Shown piece by piece: positions 45,069 to 55,431 of a stretch of 64,000 nt of DNA. The notes beneath the pieces are model-generated. The model made no database searches, was not told the DNA's origin, and saw only the letters and a program-made list of their open reading frames with translations. Each line of letters opens with the position of its first letter. Position 1 is the stretch's first letter. Position numbers and translations under genes: made by a program. The stretch comes from Streptomyces sannanensis (GTDB taxonomy: Bacteria > Actinomycetota > Actinomycetes > Streptomycetales > Streptomycetaceae), in assembly GCF_039536205.1 (NCBI RefSeq), contig NZ_BAAAYL010000001.1:558001-622000 (forward strand). The letters run 5' to 3'.

Positions 45069-48000
45069 GCACCACGACGACGAACACCCACCCGAACACG
45101 ACGTCAGCGGGCACGGCGCCCCTCCCCGCCCAGACCCGGAGCGGGAACACCCCCGCCGCCGAGGCCCGCGCGGCGGCCCTGCTGGACGCGGGCGCGGTCC
45201 TCCCGGCCGGCACCACCGACCGCGACGACGCCGACGCGCTGACGGCCCGCACCTACGCCCACACTGCCCTCGGCGACCGCCCCGTGGTCCGGCTCGTGCC
45301 CGGCACCCTCGGCGAAGCCGAGGACCTGGCCCTGGAGTTCCTCGGGCTGGCCCGGACGGCCGACGCCCCCGTCGTGGGCCAGGTGCGCCGCGAGACGCTC
45401 GGCTTCCCGGCCTGGGCGCTGGTCAACGACCCGGCCAACGGGCACCACGCCCTGGCCCTGGTCAAGGACATCGAGCGGCTGGGCCGGCAGGCCAGGACCC
45501 GCGCCGGAGCGGCCAAGGAGGGCTTCGACGCACTCGGCACCCGCCTCGGCCGGGCCGTGCCCCACTTCCTCCCCACCTACTACGAACAGGTGGCACGCCT
45601 TTTCCTCCAGGCCGAGAACACCACCTACGCCGCCTCTTTCTTCGGCAAGGCCCGCGAGGCCGAGCGGGTGCACGGGCTGGTCGTGGACGAGGACCGGCAG
45701 CGGGCCGTCTTCCTGGAGTTCGCCTTCGCCGGCGCACTGACCGTCAAGGCGCTGCGGCAGTACGTGGGAGACCTGGTGGCCCGGCTCGCACCGGCGGACG
45801 CCTGGGCGCAGTTCCGCCGCCTGCTGGTCGAGCGCTGCGCCGCCGGCATGCCGCCGTACGCGGCACTGCCGCAGGACGTGCGCGCGCTGGTCAAGGCCGC
45901 CGGGCTGGACCGCGAGGCCGCCGAACGCGAACTGGTGGCCGATCTGATCGGTTCCCCGGGAGTCGTCCGCGCCCCCGCCTCGTTCTGGACGGCCTACCGC
46001 TCCGCGCTCGTCACCCTCGCCCGACAGGACGCGACCGTGCGAGCCCGGCTCCTCGGCTTCTTCCCGGAGACCTTCAGCGAGAGCGGCCGGGACACGGCCG
46101 GCGAACGGGGCTGGCTCGCGCTACTGGCCGAATCCGGTGCCGAGGACCTGCTGACCACTCTCCCGGACGCCTCCGGCGACGCCCCCTCCGACCCTGCCGC
46201 CCCCACCGCCCCGTCCGACTCCCCGGCGGACTGGCTCGCCCGCTGGGAAGCACACCGCCGGCGCAACCGGGCCACCGCCGGCCGCAGCCCTCAGACCCTC
46301 GACCTGGCCGCCCGGATGACGGACCGGCTGCGCGCCGACGGGCGCCCCGTCGAGCTGTTCCAGGGCCGCTGGCAGCGCACCGCCGACCTGGACCTCCTCG
46401 ACCTCTGCCTGGCCTCCGGTGTCCCGGTCGCCGAGCCGGACAACCAGGACACCGGCACCGCGCAGCCCCCCGGCGTCCCGCTCGCCTCCTGGCTCACCGA
46501 CACCGCGCCCGGCGCGCGGGACCTCACCGCCGTCGCCGAACGGCCGGTCTTCCGCGCCCTGCTGAGCCGGACCCTCGGCAGTCTTGGCGGCGGAGGCGGC
46601 CAGCGGCTGGGCGACACCGGCATGTCGACGCTGGCGGCGCACCCGGTGCTCTCCCGGATCCTGCGGGAGTGGCTGACCGCCTGCGCCGAGGAGTACACGG
46701 CCGCGCGCGGGCTCCCCGGGCTGCTGACCGCCCTCAACCGTCTCTCGGCGTTCCGCTCCGTGGTCGCGGACGCCGCCCCGGAAGCCGTGCAGCTGCTCCA
46801 GGACCATGACGTCGTGCCGCTGCTCGCCGCCACCCTGCGCACCGGCGTCCTCGACGAACTGGGCTGGCCCGCGCTCGACGAGACCTACGCCGAACTGGCG
46901 GAGGAGGCCGCCGCCGCGCCCCGGCAGCGCAACCGGTCGGAGAAGGTCGGCGTCACCGGCGCCTGGCCCGCGCTGATCCTCAACACCCTCGAACGGGCCG
47001 TCGTCGTCGGCCCGGAAGGCGTCCTGCTGCGGCACACCCTGCGGCTGCCCGTCACCGTCGACCACTGGCGGACGCCCGGCTTCCGCTACGTTGACGGCGA
47101 GTTGCTGGTCATCTGGTGGGAGGACGGCAAGCAGCGCGGCTACTGGTCGCACCGCCCCGCCGAGGTGTTCACCGTCGGCGGCGAGCAGATCCCCCGCTGG
47201 GGCGGCTCCGGCCCCTCGGACGACGTCTGCCTGCCGCTGCCCGGCGGCGGCCGTGCCACCGGCGGCAAGGCCCTGCACGCTGGCGACACCTCCGTCCCGC
47301 CGCAGCGCGCCGTCCTCGCCGACGGCACCGGTCTCTGGCGGGAAGGCCACCAGGGCACCCAGCGGGTCTGGCTGGAGTACGACCCGGTCAGCGGCACGCA
47401 CGGCCGCGCCTCCCTCCCCGCCTTCCTCCGCTCCGGCGTGCAGGACGGCACCCGGCTGCTCACCGAGCACTGCCAGGTGCTGCCCCTCCAGCCCGGCCTG
47501 GAGACCACCCCGTTCGGCACGGACGGCACGGTCCTCGGCCGCTGGGTCCGCCGCACGGTCACCGAACCGGGCACACCCGCCCCCGCGGACGGGCACCGGA
47601 CCGTCGCCGGCACCCCCGACGGCCACACGGTGACCCTGCCGCACCCCCTGCCCGGCGGCGGCTCCCGGGTGCCGCTCGGCGCCCTCACCCTCCCCGGCGG
47701 ATCACGCCCCGTCATGGCCCTCAGCCACCGCTCCGTCGAGGCACACCCGGCGGACACCGCCGGCACCGGCGGCAGCCTGTGGTCCGTCACCCCCGACTCC
47801 TTGGGCGGGAACAACGCGGCGGGCACCCCCTACGTGCCGCCCGTCGCCTACTGGCACGCCCTGCGCCCGAGGGACGAACGCGCCTCGGCCGCCCTGCGGA
47901 ACCTGACCGACTCCCGGGCCGGGGAGCTGTTCACCGAGGTCGCCGCCGCGGCCGCCCGGCACCTCGAGGCGTACCGGGCCGCCGAGGAGTACACCGGGCC

Positions 48001-50251
48001 CTCCTCGCGGCAGATGACCGAGGAGGCCGTCGCCCGGGTGCTGCCCGAGGTGTCCGACGCCCGGCTGCTGACGGGCGTCACCGCGCTCGTCCGCAACGCC
48101 GTGGACCGCGCCGCCGCGGTCGCCCGGTACCTGGAACCGCCGAAGCCCGCCGAGCCGGCCACCCCCCGGAACACCGCGCGCACCCAGGGCATGTTCTTCG
48201 ACCACTCGCCCGAGCACGGCGACGACACCACCCTGGTGCACGCCACCGCCTGGGGCTCCGACCGCATGTACGGCGGCTGGTGGGGCGGCGGGAGCCGGTG
48301 GACCGTGATCCGGCAGATCCTCGCCGTCAACCATGTCCTCGGCGGCGAGCCCGCGTTCGGCCCGCCCGTACCCGCCACGGTTCCCTCCACCTCCGCGGAC
48401 GGCTGGCAGCGGGACGAGTACACCGTGCCCGGCCAGTCCCCGGCCTGGACGTCCCTGCTCGACAAGCTGCCGGAACTGGCCTACCGGGCCGCCTCGGCGG
48501 CCACGTCCCCGGAGCACCGTGCCGGGCTCCTCCACCTGCTGGACACCCTCGCCGCAGGCCCGCTGGCCGATCCTGCGGGTACCGTCCGCCAGGTGACGCT
48601 CGACGAGCCGCTGCCCGCCGGCACACCCGGCCGCAGGAGCGAGCCCGTCCCCCGTCTCGGGCAGGTGCTGCGCAAGGGCGGCCGCACGGTCGTCGTCATC
48701 GGCGACGCGGGCCGGAACCGCCAGCAGGACACGGCCCGCTGGCTGGCCCTGGACCACGACCCCACCGGCGTCTTCGGGCCCGTCCCCGGCTTCACCCTGG
48801 ACAACGAGCACGTCCACCGGCACGGCATCGCCCCGGCCCGGCTCACCCGGCTCACCGCCCTGGTGCGAGAGAAGGGGCCCGCGCCGTGGCGCCCGGAGAC
48901 GGCCGAGGCGTTCCATGCGGCCACGGGCATCGGCCCGCTCCAGTCCGCCGCCCTGCTGTCCGACGCCGTCACCGACCCCGGCTCCGAGGCACTCGCGCTG
49001 CTCGGGGCGAAGACCCGTGCCTTCGAGACGGCCCAGGAAAGGCTGCGCGCCCTGCCCCGGGACGACCGGCACGCAATGCTCCGGGCCCTGCTGCCCGCCG
49101 ACCCGGCCGACCTGTGGTCCACGGGCCCGGACATCCGGGCCGCCGCCGAGGTCTGGCAGGAGCGCCTGGGCTCCCTCGTCCGCGTCCCCGAAGAACTGGA
49201 CCTCGACCTGTCGGGCACTGACTCGGGCGCCGTCGGTCTGATCCTCAACTCGGCCTCCCGACAATGGCTCGCCCACGGCAGCGACGTCGAGGACGGCACC
49301 GGCCGGCCCGGACTGTACTGGGCGGGCGCCCACGGCGCCGCGTCCTCGGCCCTGACCGCGCTGCGGACCCTCGCCTACACCCTGCCGTACAAGCACCCCC
49401 TGCGGGCGCATCTGCCCGCCGGCCTCGCGGCCCTGCGCGGCCGCCTCGCCGACCCGGACCTGGTGCTGGACTTCGGTCTGGTCGGGACCGAGGAGGGCGG
49501 CTCGATCGGTCCCGTGATCCGTGCCGCCCACCAGCTTCCCGAGTCCGGCGGCGCCGGTCCCGACGGTCTGGTCCGGGCCGGTGCGGCGCTGCTCCTCGCA
49601 CCCGAGTACGGCGACCACGAGAAGCTGCTGATCCGCCCGGCCGGCCTTCAGGGCCCCGAGGACCCGGTGTTCGGCCTGGTCGAGGGCACGGTCGCGCAGT
49701 ACCGGGCGGATGAGATCCGCGCCCTGCGCGCCCTGCTGAGCGAGGAGATCGACGCCCTGGTCTCGGCGGGTGCCCCCGACGGCTCCCCCCACTACCCGGC
49801 CCAGGACCCGGCGCGCGCGGTGCCGGACGTGGTGACCGAGGCCGCCGCGGCCCTCGGCCTGAGCATCGACGCCGCCACCCTGTACCTGATGCTGCTCGCC
49901 CTGCCCGACCCGACGGACCGCAACTGCGTCCGCTGGACGGAGTGGAAGCCGGCCCGGATCAAGAAGGCCCGTGCGGAACTCGCCGCCACCGACCTCGTCG
50001 TGGAGGCGAAGCGCTCCCGCGCCGGCCGCACCCTGTTCCTCCCCTGCGGCTGGCTCGAACGCGGCGCTCCCGGCCTGCCGCTGGAGACCTGGAAGGAAGG
50101 CCTCTACCCCGTGACCGGGTCCACCCGGGCCCTGCCGCACCTCCCCGTGCCCGCGCTGTTCGCAGCCGCCTGGGCACGGGCCCGGGGCGGCGACGCCCCC
50201 GCCTTCGAAGAACTGGACACCCGCGCACCCCGGAAGGGCCGCCGCCGATGA
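45065..50251 (+). CDS. very large conserved operon partner of MoxR-vWA system
   Basis: A 1728-residue protein; the ATG at 45065 overlaps the preceding stop. The N-terminus (about 1-40) is Thr/Ala/Pro-rich and probably disordered. The rest is mostly helical, with repeat-like segments (VARLFLQAENTTYAASFFGK, AFAGALTVKALRQYVGDLVA), a WGR/beta-rich middle (VDGELLVIWWEDGKQRGYWS) and a C-terminal winged-helix-like part (WTEWKPARIKKARAELAATD). There are no membrane segments or nuclease motifs. Size and position match the giant protein that accompanies YehL-type MoxR ATPases. It may be the scaffold or client-binding component. The family name is uncertain. Confidence 0.7.
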   Translation: MSTTTTNTHPNTTSAGTAPLPAQTRSGNTPAAEARAAALLDAGAVLPAGTTDRDDADALTARTYAHTALGDRPVVRLVPGTLGEAEDLALEFLGLARTADAPVVGQVRRETLGFPAWALVNDPANGHHALALVKDIERLGRQARTRAGAAKEGFDALGTRLGRAVPHFLPTYYEQVARLFLQAENTTYAASFFGKAREAERVHGLVVDEDRQRAVFLEFAFAGALTVKALRQYVGDLVARLAPADAWAQFRRLLVERCAAGMPPYAALPQDVRALVKAAGLDREAAERELVADLIGSPGVVRAPASFWTAYRSALVTLARQDATVRARLLGFFPETFSESGRDTAGERGWLALLAESGAEDLLTTLPDASGDAPSDPAAPTAPSDSPADWLARWEAHRRRNRATAGRSPQTLDLAARMTDRLRADGRPVELFQGRWQRTADLDLLDLCLASGVPVAEPDNQDTGTAQPPGVPLASWLTDTAPGARDLTAVAERPVFRALLSRTLGSLGGGGGQRLGDTGMSTLAAHPVLSRILREWLTACAEEYTAARGLPGLLTALNRLSAFRSVVADAAPEAVQLLQDHDVVPLLAATLRTGVLDELGWPALDETYAELAEEAAAAPRQRNRSEKVGVTGAWPALILNTLERAVVVGPEGVLLRHTLRLPVTVDHWRTPGFRYVDGELLVIWWEDGKQRGYWSHRPAEVFTVGGEQIPRWGGSGPSDDVCLPLPGGGRATGGKALHAGDTSVPPQRAVLADGTGLWREGHQGTQRVWLEYDPVSGTHGRASLPAFLRSGVQDGTRLLTEHCQVLPLQPGLETTPFGTDGTVLGRWVRRTVTEPGTPAPADGHRTVAGTPDGHTVTLPHPLPGGGSRVPLGALTLPGGSRPVMALSHRSVEAHPADTAGTGGSLWSVTPDSLGGNNAAGTPYVPPVAYWHALRPRDERASAALRNLTDSRAGELFTEVAAAAARHLEAYRAAEEYTGPSSRQMTEEAVARVLPEVSDARLLTGVTALVRNAVDRAAAVARYLEPPKPAEPATPRNTARTQGMFFDHSPEHGDDTTLVHATAWGSDRMYGGWWGGGSRWTVIRQILAVNHVLGGEPAFGPPVPATVPSTSADGWQRDEYTVPGQSPAWTSLLDKLPELAYRAASAATSPEHRAGLLHLLDTLAAGPLADPAGTVRQVTLDEPLPAGTPGRRSEPVPRLGQVLRKGGRTVVVIGDAGRNRQQDTARWLALDHDPTGVFGPVPGFTLDNEHVHRHGIAPARLTRLTALVREKGPAPWRPETAEAFHAATGIGPLQSAALLSDAVTDPGSEALALLGAKTRAFETAQERLRALPRDDRHAMLRALLPADPADLWSTGPDIRAAAEVWQERLGSLVRVPEELDLDLSGTDSGAVGLILNSASRQWLAHGSDVEDGTGRPGLYWAGAHGAASSALTALRTLAYTLPYKHPLRAHLPAGLAALRGRLADPDLVLDFGLVGTEEGGSIGPVIRAAHQLPESGGAGPDGLVRAGAALLLAPEYGDHEKLLIRPAGLQGPEDPVFGLVEGTVAQYRADEIRALRALLSEEIDALVSAGAPDGSPHYPAQDPARAVPDVVTEAAAALGLSIDAATLYLMLLALPDPTDRNCVRWTEWKPARIKKARAELAATDLVVEAKRSRAGRTLFLPCGWLERGAPGLPLETWKEGLYPVTGSTRALPHLPVPALFAAAWARARGGDAPAFEELDTRAPRKGRRR

Positions 50252-51471
50252 CAAGCGACACCACGACCACCGACAGCACCACCACAGTCGAGGCCCCCGA
50301 CCAGACGACGACGGCACCCGGCCCGGAGCACCGCCAGGTCACCTTGCCCGAGGACCGGTACGCCACCGAACTGGCCTTCCTCGCCGCCCACGACGCGGGG
50401 CCGCGCCCGCCCGGCTGGCTGCTCACCCCGCGCGCCGTCGTCACCTTCGTGATGGGCAGCGCGGGCGAGGCGTTGGGCCTGCCGAAGGGCGCCCGGCCAG
50501 GCGCCGGGGTACCGCGCCGCCTGGTGATCGAGCAGAAGTTCGTCGGCGAACGCGCCCTGGTCGAACGGTGCGTGGTCACCCTCGCCGGGGAACGCGGACT
50601 GCTGCTCGTGGGCGAACCCGGCACCGCCAAGTCCATGCTCTCCGAACTGCTGTCGGCGGCCGTCTGCGGGACCAGCGCGCTCACCGTGCAGGGCACCGCC
50701 GGCACCACCGAGGACCAGCTCAAGTACGGCTGGAACTACGCGCTGCTGCTCGCCCAGGGCCCCACGGAGCAGGCCCTGGTGCCCTCCCCGGTGCTCACCG
50801 CCATGACCCGGGGCGCCGTCGCCCGCGTCGAGGAGGTCACCCGCTGCCTGCCCGAGGTCCAGGACGCGCTCGTGTCCCTGCTCTCCGAGCGGCGGATCGC
50901 GGTCCCCGAACTCGCAGGCGGCGAGGGCGCCCAGGTGCACGCGGCCCCCGGCTTCACCCTCATCGCCACCGCCAACCTGCGCGACAAGGGCGTCTCGGAG
51001 ATGTCCGCCGCGCTGAAGCGGCGCTTCAACTTCGAGACCGTGGGCCCGATCGGGGACATGGACGCCGAGACCGCGCTCGTCCGGCGCCAGTCGCGTGCGG
51101 CCGTCGAACGCGCGGGCGCCGCCCACCAGGTGGACGACGCGGTCCTCGAAGCCCTCGTCACCGCCTTCCGGGACCTGCGCGAGGGCCGCTCCGCGGAGGG
51201 CTGGGAGGTCGAGCGCCCCTCCACGGTGATGAGCACCGCGGAGGCGGTCTCCGTCGCGGGCTCGCTCGGCCTGGCCGCCGCCTACTTCCCCGGCGACCGG
51301 GACGTGCTCTCCCTCCTGCCCGGCCATCTGCTCGGCGTCGTCCGCAAGGACGACCCCGCCGACGCGGCACGGCTGCTGGGGTACTGGGACGGGCCGGTCC
51401 GCAGGCGCGCGGAGCAGGGGTCGGCCACCTGGCGTGCCCTGTGGGAGCTGCGCACGGTGCTGGAGAACTGA
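50248..51471 (+). CDS. MoxR-family AAA+ ATPase (YehL-like)
   Basis: A 407-residue protein; the ATG at 50248 overlaps the previous stop (ATGA). Walker A is GEPGTAKS (residues 122-129). The Walker B position reads ARVEEVTRCLPEVQDAL with Glu195-Glu196 where most MoxR proteins have Asp-Glu. Sensor 1 is LIATANLRDKG and the arginine finger lies in SAALKRRFNFE. MoxR ATPases remodel or activate partner proteins, usually with a vWA-domain adaptor through a metal-ion contact; that adaptor is encoded by the next gene. The N-terminus (1-30) is Thr-rich and probably flexible. Confidence 0.92.
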   Translation: MTSDTTTTDSTTTVEAPDQTTTAPGPEHRQVTLPEDRYATELAFLAAHDAGPRPPGWLLTPRAVVTFVMGSAGEALGLPKGARPGAGVPRRLVIEQKFVGERALVERCVVTLAGERGLLLVGEPGTAKSMLSELLSAAVCGTSALTVQGTAGTTEDQLKYGWNYALLLAQGPTEQALVPSPVLTAMTRGAVARVEEVTRCLPEVQDALVSLLSERRIAVPELAGGEGAQVHAAPGFTLIATANLRDKGVSEMSAALKRRFNFETVGPIGDMDAETALVRRQSRAAVERAGAAHQVDDAVLEALVTAFRDLREGRSAEGWEVERPSTVMSTAEAVSVAGSLGLAAAYFPGDRDVLSLLPGHLLGVVRKDDPADAARLLGYWDGPVRRRAEQGSATWRALWELRTVLEN

Positions 51472-51474
51472 CGG

Positions 51475-54400
51475 ATGAGGCACCCGACCACCCCCGAGAC
51501 ACGGTCCGCCGCCGAGGCGCCGCCCGCCGCTGTGGCGTCCTCCGCTGAGGCGTCGTCCGTCGTCGAGGCACCACCCACCCCGCGGAAGCGATCCGCTCCC
51601 GAGGAGTTGCCCGGCACCGGGCCGGGCCCCGCCGCCGGTGTGCCGCAGGGCCCGGCGGCCCGGCCCGTCACCACCCCGGAAGCCGCGGTGACGGCCCTCG
51701 CGGCGACGGGCCCCGGGCTGCCGTTCCTGATCGGGGTGCGCCACCACGCGCCCTCGCTCGCGGCCGCCCTCCCGGCGCTGCTGGACGCGGCGGCCCCCGA
51801 CGTCCTCCTCGTCGAACTGCCCGCCGAGTTCCAGCCCTGGCTGGGCTGGCTCGCCCACGACGAGACCGAGGCCCCGGTCGCGCTGGCCGCCGTGCCCGCC
51901 GACGGGCCGGACGGGGCAGGCGAACGAGGCCCCGCCTTCTATCCGTTCGCGGACTTCTCACCCGAACTGGTCGCCCTGCGCTGGGCGGCCCGGAACGGGG
52001 TCCCGGCCGTGGCATGCGATCTGCCGCTGGCCGACCGTGCCTGGGTGCGGAGCGGGCCGGACACCCCCGCACCCGCACCCGTCCCGGGCGCCGACTCCAT
52101 GTCCGTCCCGGGGGAAGGACACGGGCCGGGGGAGGGACACAAGCTGTCCGCCGCTCTCCGGTCCCGGCTCACCGGCCGCGACGGCGACGACCTCTGGGAC
52201 CGCCTGGTCGAGGCTCCCGCACCCGGTTCGGCACCCGAGGCACTGCGCCGTGCCGCCCTGCTCACCGGCTGGGCGCTGCGCTACGAGGCCGAGGCACGGG
52301 GCGGCGTAGACGGCACGGACCTGGTGCGCGAGGCATGCATGCGCCAGCATGTCGACGAGGCCCTGGCGAGCGGGCGGCGGCCCGCCGTGGTGGTGGGAGC
52401 CTTCCACACCCCGGCGCTGCTCCCGCCCGCCGAGCCCACCGAAGCCCCCACACCGGGCACACCGGAGGCGTCCACCGCCACGCCCGCCCCGGTCCCGCAC
52501 GGCCACGTCGACGGCACTCCTGCCGCGAAGGCCTGCACGGTCTCCCTGATCCCGTACACCTACCCGCTGCTCGACTCACGGTCCGGCTACCCGGCCGGCA
52601 TCCGGGACCCGGAATGGCAGCACACCGTCCTGGACGCCGCCGGGGACCCAGCCGCGCTCCACGAGGCGCTGATCCGCACCGTGGTCCGCGTCTGCGCCGC
52701 GCTGCGTGAACAGGGCCACCCCTTCGGCCCGGCTGACGGCCGGGAGGTCGTGAGGGTCGCCGGAGACCTGGCACGCCTGCGCGACCTGCCCGCCCCCGGC
52801 CGCGGTGAACTCCTGGAGGCCGTGCAGACGGTCCTCGGGCGCGGCGAGACCTACGGCACCGGCCGCGCCGTCGCCCAGGCACTCGAACACGTACTCGTCG
52901 GAACCCGCACCGGACGGCCCGCCCCCGCCGCACCCCGCAGCGGGCTGGGCCCCGCCGTGGAGGCCGAGACCGCGGCACTCTCCCTCCCCGGACCGGGGGA
53001 CGCGCACGAGAGGACGTCGCGCGACCTCCGGCTCGACCCGGCCCGCTCCGCCCTCGACGGACGGCGTGAACTGCTGCTGCGCAGGCTGACGGTGTGCGGC
53101 ATCCCCTACGCCCAGGAACAGGGCGTGACGGGTGCCGCGGGGTCGGAAGGACTGACGACCCGCTGGCAGGTGCGGTGGACCCCGGCGACGGCCGCGATGC
53201 TCACCGCGGCCGGGGCCCGCGGCGTCACCCCGGCCCAGGCGGCCGAGGGACTGCTGCGGCAGCGGCACGCCGCCGAGCGTGCGGAAGGCGGCCCGACGGC
53301 CGCCCAGGTCGTGCGGGGCCTCACGGAGGCCGCCGAATGCGGCCTTCCCGCCCTGGCCGGCGAACGGCTCACGGAACTGACAGTCGTACTGCCCGCGAGC
53401 GGCACCCTTCCCGAACTTCTCGCCGGACTCGACCTCCTGGACCGCCTCGACGCGGGCCACCTGCCCGGCCTGGCCACCCCCGGCACTCCGCCGGCCTCCG
53501 AAACCCCGGACGCCACGGCCTCCCTCACCACCACGTCCGCCTCAGCGACCCGTGCCGCCCGCACCGCACACGCGGCGGAACTCCTGACCTCGGCAGCGGT
53601 CCGCCAGGTCGACGGCCTGACCGGATCCGAGAAGCCCGAGGACGCCCGCGCCCTGCTCGAACTGGCCCAGCGCGCCGACCGGCTGGGCGGCATCCGGCTC
53701 ACCGATGCCCTCGCCCGGCTGGCTGCCGACGGCACCCCGTTGATCGCCGCGGCCGCCGGAGCCGTCCGGGTGCTCACCGGCCACGAGGAGCCCGGGACGT
53801 TCGGGACACGCCTCGCCTCCTGGGTGGACGCTGCCGTGGACAGCGCGTCCCGGGCCGCGCTCACCGCCCGTCTCACCGGCGTCCTGACGGCGGCGGGCCC
53901 GCTGCTGACCGTCGGTGCCGGCGCTCTGGACCCCCTGCTGCGCCGGGTCGTCGAGCTGGACGACACCGCGTTCCTGGCCCGGCTGCCCGCCCTGCGCGGC
54001 GGTTTCGACACCCTGAGCCCGGCCGCCCGGGACCGGCTGCTGGACACCGTCGAGGAGCGGCTGGGCGAGCGGGTGGACACCCTCGACGCCGACGACCCGG
54101 CCGAGCCTGCCCGCCGAACGGCCGCCGACCTCGCGGCCCGCGCACTCCTCACCCGCCTCGGCCTGCCCGTCCCGCCACCCGCACACGACGACCGGCCGGC
54201 CCCGAACGGCCACCCCACCGCGCCCCCGGTCCCCGCCACCACCGCACCCGCCACCGAGACGCCCACCCCCGCCGTCCCCGGGCCAACGCATCCCCGCACC
54301 CCCGCCCCCGCCCCGGCACGGACCCTCGCTCCCGCCGACCGGTGGCGGCTCGTGCTCGGCCGCCGCCCCGACCAACTGCCGTCCGGAGCCGCCCGCCTGG

Positions 54401-55431
54401 CGACCGCCCTGGACGAGCTCTACGGCGCGGGACGCGGAGAGGGCTCCCGCGGCGGTCTGCCCGCCCCGGGCCGGGGCCGCGGCGGCCGCGAGGCATCGTT
54501 CCCCGGGGTACGCGAATGGTCCGAGGAACTGGCCGCGCTGTTCGGCCCCGGCATCCGCGAGGAGGTCCTCGCCGCCGCGGCCGCGACTGGCCGCCAGGAC
54601 GTCTTCACCGAACTCGACCCGGCAGCCGCCACCCCGTCCGTGGAACTGCTCCGCACGGTCCTGCGGTACGCCGGCGGCCTCCCCGAAGCCCGCCTCACCG
54701 CACTGCGCCCGCTCGTCCGCCGCCTGGTCGACGAACTGACCCGGCAGCTCGCCACCCGGCTGCGCCCCGCCCTCACCGGCACGATGCTGACCCGGCCCAC
54801 ACGCCGCCCCGGCGGCCGCCTGGACCTTGCGCGCACGCTGCGCGCCAACCTGGCCACCGCCCGCCGGACAGCGGACGGAACACTCCAGGTCGTCCCCGAG
54901 AAGCCGGTGTTCCGCAGCCGCGCCCGCCGCTCGGCCGACTGGCGCCTGATCCTGGTCACCGACGTCTCCGGATCCATGGAGGCGTCCACGATCTGGTCCG
55001 CGCTGACCGCATCCGTGCTCGCCGGCGTGCCGACCCTGAGTACCCACTTTCTGGCCTTCTCCACGGAGGTCGTCGACCTCACCGGCCATGTGCACGATCC
55101 GCTCTCCCTTCTGCTGGAGGTGAGCGTGGGCGGCGGCACCCACATCGCCGCCGGACTGCGGCACGCCCGCAGCCTGATCACGGTGCCCACCCGCACCTTG
55201 GTCGTCGTCATCAGCGACTTCGAGGAGGGCGCACCGCTCGGCGGACTGCTGACCGAGGTGCGCGCCCTGGTGGCCACCGGCTGCCACGTCCTCGGGTGCG
55301 CGAGCCTCGACGACGCCGGCCGGCCCCGCTACTCGACGGGCGTCGCCGGGCAGCTCGTCGCCGCCGGCATGCCCGTGGCGGCCCTCAGCCCACTCGAACT
55401 GGCCCGCTGGATAGGGGAGAAGACCGCATGA
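51475..55431 (+). CDS. DUF5682-vWA fusion protein
   Basis: A 1318-residue protein starting 3 bases after the MoxR stop. After a disordered Ala/Pro region, GLPFLIGVRHHAPS (around residue 80) opens a DUF5682 (YehM-like) domain with PDVLLVELPAEFQ. A Pro/Ala-rich linker (about 900-960) leads to a von Willebrand A domain with the full MIDAS: Asp1163-x-Ser-x-Ser (DVSGS), Thr in GGGTH and Asp in VISDFEEG. In E. coli the DUF5682 (YehM) and vWA (YehP) parts are separate proteins. The vWA domain should dock the MoxR ATPase via a divalent cation. It overlaps the SWIM gene by 4 bp. Confidence 0.87.
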   Translation: MRHPTTPETRSAAEAPPAAVASSAEASSVVEAPPTPRKRSAPEELPGTGPGPAAGVPQGPAARPVTTPEAAVTALAATGPGLPFLIGVRHHAPSLAAALPALLDAAAPDVLLVELPAEFQPWLGWLAHDETEAPVALAAVPADGPDGAGERGPAFYPFADFSPELVALRWAARNGVPAVACDLPLADRAWVRSGPDTPAPAPVPGADSMSVPGEGHGPGEGHKLSAALRSRLTGRDGDDLWDRLVEAPAPGSAPEALRRAALLTGWALRYEAEARGGVDGTDLVREACMRQHVDEALASGRRPAVVVGAFHTPALLPPAEPTEAPTPGTPEASTATPAPVPHGHVDGTPAAKACTVSLIPYTYPLLDSRSGYPAGIRDPEWQHTVLDAAGDPAALHEALIRTVVRVCAALREQGHPFGPADGREVVRVAGDLARLRDLPAPGRGELLEAVQTVLGRGETYGTGRAVAQALEHVLVGTRTGRPAPAAPRSGLGPAVEAETAALSLPGPGDAHERTSRDLRLDPARSALDGRRELLLRRLTVCGIPYAQEQGVTGAAGSEGLTTRWQVRWTPATAAMLTAAGARGVTPAQAAEGLLRQRHAAERAEGGPTAAQVVRGLTEAAECGLPALAGERLTELTVVLPASGTLPELLAGLDLLDRLDAGHLPGLATPGTPPASETPDATASLTTTSASATRAARTAHAAELLTSAAVRQVDGLTGSEKPEDARALLELAQRADRLGGIRLTDALARLAADGTPLIAAAAGAVRVLTGHEEPGTFGTRLASWVDAAVDSASRAALTARLTGVLTAAGPLLTVGAGALDPLLRRVVELDDTAFLARLPALRGGFDTLSPAARDRLLDTVEERLGERVDTLDADDPAEPARRTAADLAARALLTRLGLPVPPPAHDDRPAPNGHPTAPPVPATTAPATETPTPAVPGPTHPRTPAPAPARTLAPADRWRLVLGRRPDQLPSGAARLATALDELYGAGRGEGSRGGLPAPGRGRGGREASFPGVREWSEELAALFGPGIREEVLAAAAATGRQDVFTELDPAAATPSVELLRTVLRYAGGLPEARLTALRPLVRRLVDELTRQLATRLRPALTGTMLTRPTRRPGGRLDLARTLRANLATARRTADGTLQVVPEKPVFRSRARRSADWRLILVTDVSGSMEASTIWSALTASVLAGVPTLSTHFLAFSTEVVDLTGHVHDPLSLLLEVSVGGGTHIAAGLRHARSLITVPTRTLVVVISDFEEGAPLGGLLTEVRALVATGCHVLGCASLDDAGRPRYSTGVAGQLVAAGMPVAALSPLELARWIGEKTA

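Noticed and set aside
47116..50317. Large alternative frames on both strands within the 45-50 kb gene
   Set aside because: Low-complexity translations with no recognisable motifs; the ATGA-coupled frame at 45065-50251 has consistent coding character.
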